A stretch of 64,000 bases of DNA. Source: Talaromyces rugulosus. Taxonomy: Eukaryota; Ascomycota; Eurotiomycetes; Eurotiales; Trichocomaceae. Below the pieces are notes generated by a model. The model was given only the letters and a program-made list of their open reading frames with translations. It ran no database searches and was not told where the DNA came from. The position numbers and the translations under genes are program-made. This document shows positions 55,936-64,000 of the stretch, one piece after another. The first letter of the stretch is position 1; every line of letters starts with the position of its first letter. The stretch spans positions 4,588,001 through 4,652,000 of the forward strand of contig NC_049566.1 in the NCBI RefSeq assembly GCF_013368755.1, in the 5' to 3' direction.

Positions 55936-56157
55936 ATCTCGGATCCTGTGTATATAATACTTTACGACGTATATTCATGAATAGCGAACAGATTTTTAAA
56001 TTTTGTATGTTTTCACTTTCTATCAATTGATCTAGTTATGTTTTATATACAGGTTTGTAAGAAATATGTACAAAATGAGGGTTGTAGATGCAATGCCGAT
56101 ATTCGTATGTACTATGTCGCCGACGTGGAAAATGTGAGTATCTCGTTACGTTCACAT

Positions 56158-56673
56158 TTACAGCCAGACACGGGTCAAAGTGACTTTCTCGCAGGTCGTA
56201 GGGGCCGATCCGTTGTAGTTGGCCCAGTCGGACCAGTACAGCTGCTTAACGCCGACACCAGCAGAGCAAGCATACCATCCGTGGAAAGTGGTGCGTTGCA
56301 GAGTCAGAGTCTCGTCGTCAGCGGGACCAGCCAGGTCAAAGCCAGAAGTGGCTGTCACGACAGCTGGGTTGCCGAAAATAGCGTGCTTGAGACCCGAGAA
56401 GCCTTCCTTGTCTTCAAGAGTCAGCAGGCCGGTGACGCCCTGGCCGCTGAGGGCACTGAGGTCAACCTGCACCTCGCCGCCGGTGGCAGTGACAATGGCC
56501 GGGGTGGCCGATTTGGCGTCGGTAAGGAGAGCGTAGTGGGTGAAGCCATCAATGGCAATCGAGGCGGACAGATACTCGTCAGGGGAAGCCTGGAGGTACG
56601 ATTTTTGGGTGGCAGCCGAGGCAGAGGCGGCAAAGGCCAGCACGGAGGCGGCGGAAGCGAGAGTGAAACGCAT
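56158..56673 (-). CDS. Small secreted protein, unknown
   Basis: Single exon, 171 residues, not recognised. Signal peptide about 1-20 (FTLASAASVLAFAASASA). The mature part is neutral to acidic, beta-rich and has only two Cys (in HGWYACSAGVGV and TTCEKVTLTR), able to form one disulphide, plus aromatic blocks (LYWSDWANYNGS). It is single-copy in the window, converges on the regulator's 3' end, and has a TATA box at 56797-56804. Size and build resemble fungal effectors and wall proteins but I see no known motif. A long frame on the plus strand over it is a coding shadow. Confidence 0.7.
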   Translation of the reverse strand: MRFTLASAASVLAFAASASAATQKSYLQASPDEYLSASIAIDGFTHYALLTDAKSATPAIVTATGGEVQVDLSALSGQGVTGLLTLEDKEGFSGLKHAIFGNPAVVTATSGFDLAGPADDETLTLQRTTFHGWYACSAGVGVKQLYWSDWANYNGSAPTTCEKVTLTRVWL

Positions 56674-56796
56674 TTTGATTGTTTTAAAAAGTTGGATTTG
56701 GTAAAAGAAGGAGTGACTGTAGGGTTGGTCAAGGATTGTTGATTAGAGTTGCTGGTGGTTTGATTTAGATGCATGAGCTGGGAGAGAGCAGCATCA

Positions 56797-56804
56797 TATT
56801 TATA
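56797..56804 (-). promoter_or_regulatory. TATA box of the small secreted protein gene
   Basis: TATAAATA on the minus strand, 124 bp upstream of the start at 56673, in a spacing usual for a strongly transcribed fungal gene. Confidence 0.55.
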
Positions 56805-58014
56805 GAGGGTAGAGACGTGCTATTTGATGTAACGTGACAAGCTCATTCTCACTGTATGCATTTACGTACGAACATTGTCAACAAAGGTAGTACGTAGTTT
56901 CTTTTGGCATGGAGAGTGACCAACGTCTATCCTCGGTGGTACGCTGATGACTAGAGTTGGCAGCCAAGCAAAAAAAGGTCATCCAAACCATGCCCCTTTG
57001 GGATAAACTATGCACTGGAATAGACTAGAAGGTCGAGAATGCTGGGAGATCACACATGGGGGTATGCGATCCAATCCTGCGAGTAGAAATGCTCCCACTT
57101 TATGCAGCTTGCTGACCCTGACCATCATGAAACGGGACTAGCCAGAGTCAGACGGCTCGGATATTTCAACAAATGGTAAAGTGAAACTAACTACGAATCT
57201 ACGAGCTTAGCAGGCTAGTCGTCCTAAAACTGGTGCAATCATAATCCGGAGTCCACCCAACAACCGGATGCCGGAAGTCCAGAACGCGTACCTGGATGGT
57301 TATACTAGTCCCGGATACTAGGTTTAGGTCAAGTGATGCTACATACCATATTCGGTTTCGCGTGTTGGTAGTCACGAATCATTAGTGACCAAATCCTGGG
57401 GTGCACAAGTCATGGAGCTCGTCGGATTATGCTTACCTTGTGCGACGTAGTAATAATATGGACTCATTCTTAATGTCCTTAATATCCGCATGTAACTTGG
57501 CTTCGAGGCTCGGTGTATCAGGCTAGTGGATCTATAAATAAAACGAATGGATTAGGCAAAAATATTATTAATTGGACTTACTACCAAGTGCCAACATACA
57601 TGTAGATTGCGCAATTATGCATTTGATATGTGTACCTGGTGGCCAGAAAATAATGGTCACAGTGCAGGAGACCAGCAAAGTGGTCAACAACCAACCAACC
57701 AACCCATGCATACCGGAACTCAGGGTTACATTGATACTGAATGAAACTAGGAGGGAAAATAATAATTACTGGTCATGGGCAACTTCTTCATGAGAAATAT
57801 TCTTCAACGGGTCAATTGTTATACTTCCAAGATTTAGTCACAGTAGACCGGAGTTTCCACCGAACACGAAATTGTTCGAAACCAAAAGCTCTCTCGCCTC
57901 CTATATCTTCAAACATTATATTGACTTGAGCCAGACTCAACAATACATGTAATACTAATAGTACTAATAATAATACTTTGAGTTTTATCCTCGGCGTGAG
58001 GGGTAAGTAACTGA

Positions 58015-58035
58015 TGAGGGGTGAGGGGTGAGGAG
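58015..58035 (+). repeat. Tandem TGAGGGG, 3 copies, STRE-like
   Basis: Two exact TGAGGGG units followed by TGAGGAG, 83 bp upstream of the dual-finger regulator; another GTGAGGGG is at 57996. AGGGG is the core of the stress-response element bound by yeast Msn2/4-type C2H2 factors. Function here is inference. Confidence 0.6.
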
Positions 58036-58117
58036 AGCCAAATCTCCATCCCGAATATTCCCCTCCACGAAAATCCTTATCTCTCTGGATATTTTAATTT
58101 TTGTGTGCGACCTCAAA

Positions 58118-60707
58118 ATGTCTTCAGCGAAATGGACATGCCCAGAGGCCGACTGTCACCTCATTTTCCGACGCAAATACCACTTGACTCGCCACCAGGA
58201 TAACAAGCACGCCCAGGCTCGACCACATGCCTGTCATGTATGCAGTCGGTCGTTTGCGAGACAGTAGGCGACCCCTTATCTATCATGCTATATTCTTTAC
58301 TAAATTAGCAGCGATGCCTTGATCCGCCATGTCCGATTTCACCAGCGCAAGGCCGATGTAGGTGTCCAGGAAAAGACTTTTTTCGCGTGCGACCGCTGCC
58401 ACAAACGCAAAGTGCGATGCGATAACAAGACGCCGTGTCGCCCGTGCCAGAAATATAATGCAAGCTGTCGCCGGAGTAATGCTGCTGCTGTTGCGGCCGA
58501 TCATGAACTCCCAACGATGACGCCGACAGAGGGCTCTCAGCCATCTCCTATGGCCACCACGACGCAGCAGCACATTGAGGATATCGCACTGCCAACACCT
58601 TCAACATCACAAGATGTAAATTTCAATCCAGTGGTGGACGATAATTTTGACATCGTCTCGCCAATTAAGCTCAATCCGCTGGAGGCCGGGGATGTGCCGA
58701 CTCCGTCTTTTGTCAATTCGGCGCTCATAGATCCAGTTACATCCACAAATTATTCTCCCGAACAGTCTATGAATACACAAAATTCAAGCTATACAACAGA
58801 GGAAGAGCAGACAACATACGAACTGTCCTATGCTATTGCCGAACAGGAGCAGGACCCGCTGTATCTCGTCCACCGCAGCACCATTGACAACATCATGAGA
58901 GACGAAAGTTACCAGAGTTACTTTGGCTCCCTGCATCCACAGTGGCCAATCCTTCATCACGAGACTTTTCGTCGATGTTTAGCATCAGCTGAAGTTCGCT
59001 ATTCCATAGCCTTGCTGGGGGCATTGCTGGACGACTCCCCCACAGACCTGCCGCCACTGAAGGCTTTACATCAGACTGTTTTAATGAAAGTTCAGGAAAA
59101 AATCACACAGGTTTGTCTACTGTTGAAGTCAACCTATCTTTTCTAACTGTAGTCAGCAATATGAAAATCCAATTCCGGACCCAACTGGTCGATTACATCT
59201 AGAGTTAGCAAAGGCCCTTTTACTAGCCATCTTGTTTGCTATTTACGTGGGAGTAAGTCTTGTACATTACTCAAGGAGGAAGAAATATTAATTGCGGTTA
59301 CAGGAAAAACCACTGCTCTCAGCAGCGTTAGGCCAGATGGCAACGCTTGTCAGCTGGGTGAGGCATATTGGGTTTTTTAACATTGAAACAATCGCAGCGC
59401 AGGATGATCTTTCTGGAACAGAGTGGTCACGCTGGATACTACGTGAACAAAAAGCAAGGTACGACTTTTATTTATAAAGTTATCCTTTATGAAGTTTTCC
59501 TGACGATAATGCCAGACTCGTATTTGCCACCTTTCGTCTTGAAAGCCAACTGAATTTCTTGCACGACTTGCCACCATCGATTCGTTTCCAAGAACTCGAA
59601 TTGCCATTAATGACCACTGATGGCGCATGGAATGCATGTACAAGTCAGCAATGGGAGCAAGCAATCGCAAATGAACCCTCAGGGCGAACCTGCGCCACTT
59701 TCAGCACGATTTGCTCGTTAACTCTATCACAACTAGCACCATCAGAACGATTAAACCTGGCCGGATTCTTCACCACGGCCGATTTCGAACTGGAAATGTG
59801 CGCGATGCAGGCACGGCTGTGGGTCGAGACGAAACAGCAACCGACAGCGCAGCGCCCAGCTCCAGGCGATACCCAAAATAGCCACATTGAAAGTCTACAC
59901 GGATATGGCCAGGGTTGGCCAGTGTTACTAGATATATGGCGGGTCATGATGGAGCGGTTTCGGCCAGAAAGTAAACCCTATTGCGAGGTTAGCAGCGAGC
60001 AAATGGCGTATTTGACTGGGATGATGATGTACCATTCCTCCATGCTCCGCGTATACGCCGATCTATCCTTCCTGGGACGACTTGCCAAGGGCTATACAAG
60101 AAGCCCCTCTCAGGGAGGAGGAAATGGGCACTTTTTCATGAGGCAATACGAAATCCGAGTGCAGCAATGGGCGCGGTCCAATGCCGCCTGCGATGCACTG
60201 TGGCACGCCGCTCAAATTCTCGACCTAGCTACGCAATACATCCCTTCGCTATTTGCACAAAAGATCATTGTTCTGAACCCAGTTGTTATCGAGTGTCTGT
60301 ACCGCGCCACTCTAGTTTCCTGGGCATTCTGTCGATCAAGATTATCATGCTCTCTCTGCGCCCCACTGCTCTCCTCGACCACAACTGCATCCAAGGACTT
60401 TAGTTTACAGAGTTGTACGCGTCTCGAGTCGCTACCCAGCCGAGCAGTGGATATCTGCCCTGGTGCTGTCGACCGAGTTGAATTGACCCGGTTGCCCAGA
60501 CATTCTGACCAGTACAATATTTGGCTTCAGGCAGAAGCAGATGGCGGTCAAAAGAGCGCCACGTTTATTGGCAACATACTTATTTGTGCGTGCAACACGT
60601 CGCGGATGGTTGAAATGTATGGTGATACCATTCGCATGGCTTCGCAGAAGTGGGGATTGGGAGACTTTTACCTAGCTACTCTCGAAGGGTTGAAGGGGAG
60701 TTGCTAG
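58118..60707 (+). CDS. Transcription factor with two C2H2 fingers and a Zn2Cys6 cluster
   Basis: Nuclear regulator with two DNA-binding domain types. Exons 58118-58263, 58312-59110, 59157-59252, 59304-59458 and 59516-60707, 795 residues. Finger 1 is CPEADCHLIFRRKYHLTRHQ, finger 2 CHVCSRSFARHDALIRHVRFH (the first intron lies inside it; the acceptor CAG at 58309-58311 gives the canonical F-x5-L spacing). The zinc cluster follows at about residues 73-99 (CDRCHKRKVRCDNKTPC, RPCQKYNASC). Then a Pro/Ser/Thr-rich linker, and a fungal_trans domain with HPQWPILHHETFRRCL and VSWVRHIGFFNIE. C2H2-C6-fungal_trans proteins are a known ascomycete architecture. Target genes are unknown. Confidence 0.88.
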
Positions 60708-61311
60708 TGGATGTTATTTGTAGACATGTATATTTGAGATGATTCGATGATGATAATTAAATGTGAATAATTTGGTGTCCACTGCATGTGGCAATGAAGA
60801 AAACCTTCGGTGCCTGAAATCACTCGAGTTGTCGATGTGAAGTACATTCAGAAACAACAGCCGATGATTCACCCCTGGCTGGCTGAATCGAGATCTAGAC
60901 CTCGAGACAAAGAACGTCAGTCTTTGCAATGGCCAGTATAGCCAGTCATCCCATGATGCGCGGGCACTATGGTACGTGCATGCATACAAACCTGCTCAGC
61001 CAGCCATCTTCGATGCATATGCAAAAAAAAAAACTCATTATTGACCTTCTCTAAACGGAGTCGAATAAGAACAACTCTTTATACATGTATATAGAGCTCA
61101 ATAATTACGTGGCCCTTTTTGTGTATTGCCTTGCATTACATGGCAAAAAAAACTGCATCTGGAGACCAATAAGAAATGCTTTAAATGCCAATTTATTTAT
61201 CAGGGATTTTAGTACGTGGACGGCCTTTGGTCTAACTTTTAGGTACATATGCAGACTGAAAAGGGTTTTTTTTGGCATCAATATACACCTCATGTAATAC
61301 AACATATTGTG

Positions 61312-61562
61312 CTATTTCATTTCCTCGCGATTTCCAGTTTGGGAAGCCCCGAATTTAGGGACTCTCGCCACTCCCAGACCTTTTGAGAATAGTAATCCAC
61401 TTTCTACTGTTCTGAGCTCCTCTAGCCAATCGCCATCCCCGGATTTTATGTCAATATTTGAAGTAGAAGTAACGCTCGGGGATATTATCTCATATTGCTC
61501 GTCACCATTCTTCAACTCCTTGCGTTCAGTGTTATCCACGTGGAGACGGAAAACAAATCCAA
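61312..61562 (-). other. Start-less open frame, possible exon remnant
   Basis: A stop-to-stop frame of 83 codons with no ATG and charged, protein-like composition (for example NTERKELKNGDEQYEIISP and GDGDWLEELRTVESG). I do not recognise the family. It could be a surviving exon of a decayed gene or chance. Confidence 0.3.
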
Positions 61563-61830
61563 ATTATTTTCATACGCGTAGCTTTGTCTGCAGGTCGATT
61601 AGAAACTCACTGTAACTCAGAACCTCGCAACTTTCTTGGCCCATGTCATCATCAACATCATGAGCGGGCTTGGGTTTGGAGTGCAGAGTGCATATGCGTC
61701 CATCAAGAACAGGGATGACGTTTCTTTTACATGAAAACATGAATATGCAGGGTAAACGAATAACACCTGTGGGAAATGACGTGTTCGAGTGACCTGTGAC
61801 ATTATGAATAAAGATAATTGAGATCTCGAC

Positions 61831-61837
61831 TATAAAT
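61831..61837 (+). promoter_or_regulatory. TATA box of the hemopexin-like gene
   Basis: TATAAAT 93 bp upstream of the start codon at 61924. Confidence 0.55.
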
Positions 61838-61923
61838 TCACCGCAATAGCCCTTCGTCAGACTATCATCTTGAGTATCACAAACATTCAGATTCAGATTA
61901 TTTAAAGTTCTTGGTCAGTGAAA

Positions 61924-62586
61924 ATGGTCGACGCCGTCTACTTCAACGAAGACATCAAGGAAGCGTACTTCTTTGGAGGCACCCGCTATGCTCGTGTCAA
62001 GTTCACACCCGCCACCGGTACAGAGGAGATTACCTGGGGCCCCCAACCCATCACCAAGTACTGGCCCTCTCTCGTAAAGGCCGGCTTCGGCACCGTCGAC
62101 GCAATTCTAGAGGTACCCGGTGTGCCAGGTCAGATCTACGTTTTCCGCGGAGCACACTACGTGCGCATCAAAGTCGAACCCCAGACTTCGGGCGACGAGA
62201 TTGTATATGGCCCATACAAGATCACCGACCAGTGGAAGACTCTCGCCAAGGCAGGCTTTGACACCATTGATGCCGCCATCCCCGTTCCCGGCAAGGACGG
62301 CGAGGCGTATATCTTCCGAGGCGAAAACTACGTGCGCGTGCACGTGTTTGATGACAAGATCATCTACGGCCCGGCGAAACTGGCCACTGAATGGCCTGGC
62401 CTGACGCAGGCTGGCTTTGATGTCGTCGACGCGGCGTTCCCCGTGCCTGGTGGAACTGGTGGAGAGACTTATTTCTTCAGTGGGATCAACTACGTGAAGG
62501 TCAAGGTTGTGGCGTCGGCTCCGGACAAGATCTCTTGGGGACCAAAGCCGATTGCGGATTACTGGAAGACGCTCAGCTGGGTTTGA
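61924..62586 (+). CDS. Hemopexin-fold (four-bladed propeller) protein
   Basis: Single exon, 220 residues, made of four hemopexin-like repeats. Each repeat starts with a (V)DA(A/V) strand and has an F-x-G/S-x-x-Y-(V/A)-(R/K)-(V/I) core: AYFFGGTRYARVKF, IYVFRGAHYVRIKV, AYIFRGENYVRVHV and TYFFSGINYVKVKV, with WGP/YGP and W spacing as in plant PA2-type albumins. No signal peptide, so cytosolic or released by another route. In plants this fold binds haem or polyamines (spermine). That function is family knowledge, not shown here. Starting at MVDAVYF fits the repeat; the frame opens one in-frame Met upstream (61918). Codon use is high-GC relative to flanks. Confidence 0.85.
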   Translation: MVDAVYFNEDIKEAYFFGGTRYARVKFTPATGTEEITWGPQPITKYWPSLVKAGFGTVDAILEVPGVPGQIYVFRGAHYVRIKVEPQTSGDEIVYGPYKITDQWKTLAKAGFDTIDAAIPVPGKDGEAYIFRGENYVRVHVFDDKIIYGPAKLATEWPGLTQAGFDVVDAAFPVPGGTGGETYFFSGINYVKVKVVASAPDKISWGPKPIADYWKTLSWV

Positions 62587-62769
62587 ACATTCTATGTACG
62601 AAGAAATGGTATCCAAAACCACAAACCCAACATAGAGTTTGCATTTGTTAGGAATACTACCTCTACTCTCCATTGATAAAAATCTATATGTAAAGCTTAT
62701 CAGCTCCTTCGCGATGAAAAATGCTTTGATTTATGTCGAGAAGCTTGAAAGCCCCTTGAAGTAAAATGA

Positions 62770-63835
62770 CTATAGTTCTAGTAAGACTGGCAGAAACCTC
62801 CACATCCACTGCGACGTAGCCACCTCTTCAGAAGGGGAGCCATCCGCGTTTCGTTCAAATGCATAATGCAGTACTGCACCAAGTCTAGCAGCACTTTGTG
62901 CTGCATTGTAAACATCCTTCCAACGCGCATGATCATAATCTATTGCACAAGCAAAGCAAAACTCCTTCCAAAAAGCGTTGTGTAGCTTATCGCGGCATGT
63001 ATAGCTGTGCCAGCCATCAATGCCCATGTACCCTGTCATAAGGGAGAGAGAAAACAACTCCAGCCCAAAGGGCAGCACACTAGCCAAAGACCAATCGATT
63101 AGACCTGTGATTTTTAAGCTCTCATCATTGACTAGAATATTCGTCTTGGAGAGGTCATTGTGAGTAAGGACTTGGGGATATTCGTGACTAAACAAGACCG
63201 GGAAACTGCATTCTAGCTCGTTTATTGTCTTGTCTGAAACAATCGGCGGCGATATTTTTCTGAGCTTTTCTAGTCTGCGATTAACCCCGGAGCGGTGTTC
63301 AACCAGCTGTTCCGAATTTGTAGGCTGCGGCATCAACCAGCATCGAGCAAAGTATCTATCAAGTCAGTTCCAATTTCTAGCTCAACACAATGTACAAGGC
63401 ATGCTACCTAGCTAGATGTTTGACATAGCAAGTATGGCTTGCCTCAGCTTCCGGTGTCAATTCAGCCTTAGTACTAAGTGCTTCGAGAGAAGAGATTCCC
63501 TGCAGACGAGACATTGTGTAAATGTGCAGGTCACAAATTTTGCCATGGTAGGTGGCTTCCGGAACAAGGCAGCCATGAATCGACCGCGCCAGTGCGATGG
63601 TGGCAGAGTCAATAACTGAATTCTTCTCCCGGAAAGAAACTATCAAATCCTGGCCTTGATTTGGACGGCCTGTGCCAATGACTGTGTAGCTGAGAGATCC
63701 TGGAACATCGACTGGGCGAACAACAGAGGCGTTGGATATTGACCTAGCCAGTCGATAGCATTCTGCTTGGCTCGGCGATTTTCTGTTTTCAAAAAAGCGA
63801 TCAATTGAAAGCTGTGCCCAGGATTTTTCCGTCAT
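62770..63835 (-). CDS. APH-like kinase family protein
   Basis: Kinase-fold protein of the aminoglycoside phosphotransferase superfamily, common in fungi and of unknown substrate. Exons 63835-63408 and 63355-62770, intron 53 nt, 337 residues. The Brenner motif is LTHNDLSKTNILV (His 208, Asp 210) and the metal Asp-Trp follows in GLIDWSLASVLPFGLE. The N-lobe carries RPVDVPGSLSYTVIG and a Lys/Arg-poor ATP region, so ATP binding is not certain. Met at 63844 is an alternative start three codons upstream. The 3' end is complete; the window end does not cut it. It converges on the hemopexin-like gene. Confidence 0.82.
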
Positions 63836-64000
63836 TGTCAACATAAAGCCCCGAATGCGCAGGCAGCAGAGTAACACATATGACTCGACATGTACTATTC
63901 TGCCTACAATTGATATGTACATATGTAGGTGCCCCGCATTTCCATTGGTGACAACACACCGCAATCTACTCGCTTGCTTCGACTTACCGTCTGTGTAGAG

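Larger units (their letters stand above)
56674..58117. other. Divergent intergenic region
   Basis: About 1.4 kb between the small secreted protein and the dual-finger regulator. Contains a TATA box for the former (56797), a TAA/TAC-rich microsatellite-like tract near 57950, and tandem AGGGG words (58015-58035) just before the latter. No gene seen. Confidence 0.5.
60708..61923. other. Intergenic region
   Basis: About 1.2 kb between the regulator and the hemopexin-like gene. It holds a poly(A) run near 61024, a start-less minus-strand open frame (61312-61562, listed separately) and a TATA box at 61831. Confidence 0.5.

Noticed and set aside
56038..56742. A 234-codon plus-strand frame over the small secreted protein
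   Set aside because: Antisense shadow; the minus-strand gene has a signal peptide and TATA box, this frame has neither.

Overview
This is nuclear DNA from a filamentous ascomycete. Twenty-two of the 24 gene models I could build are fungal protein families, and introns are short (about 50-90 nt) with GT..AG ends and CTAAC/CTGAC-like branch sites. The mix (a CYP51 paralogue, Zn2Cys6 regulators, RTA1 proteins, a GH71 mutanase, GT31 enzymes with an Apple domain, a But2 protein) suggests Pezizomycotina, most likely Eurotiales (Aspergillus/Penicillium/Talaromyces type); the genus is inference. I saw no rRNA, tRNA, CRISPR array, intact transposon, polyketide synthase or NRPS. Exon coordinates were read by eye from splice signals and frame continuity; every multi-exon model given here closes in frame.

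Layout. 0.2-8.2 kb: a Zn2Cys6 regulator, divergent from an MFS transporter, then a convergent second MFS drug/H+ antiporter. 9.9-13.2 kb: a type II membrane protein with two Cys-rich modules and a sugar permease. 15.3-29.3 kb: a CYP51 (sterol 14-alpha-demethylase) paralogue, a GT31-like glycosyltransferase with Apple domain, a secreted FAD amine oxidase, an 18-exon amino acid/choline-type permease, an UNC93-like protein, a CE4 polysaccharide deacetylase and a second GT31-Apple gene. 30.5-35.5 kb: GH43 glycosidase, Gfo/Idh/MocA oxidoreductase and MFS transporter, all on the minus strand. 37.5-43.7 kb: two RTA1-family membrane proteins, a secreted PIR-like/But2 protein and a short-chain dehydrogenase. 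44.5-55.9 kb: GH71 alpha-1,3-glucanase, alpha-glucoside-type permease, a GH31 glycosidase without a signal peptide, and a divergent Zn2Cys6 regulator. 56.2-63.8 kb: a small secreted protein, a regulator with both C2H2 and Zn2Cys6 fingers, a hemopexin-fold protein and an APH-like kinase.

How the genes may work together. The best candidate system is the 44.5-55.9 kb island: a secreted GH71 could cut alpha-1,3-glucan outside the cell, the permease could import the oligosaccharides, the apparently cytosolic GH31 could finish hydrolysis, and the divergent regulator could control it. The second highlight is the CYP51 paralogue, which naturally carries Phe at the position where Tyr-to-Phe gives azole resistance in Aspergillus fumigatus (Y121F) and Candida albicans (Y132F), plus a His replacing a near-invariant Gln in helix I. 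The window is rich in transporters and carbohydrate-active genes, as expected of accessory fungal DNA.
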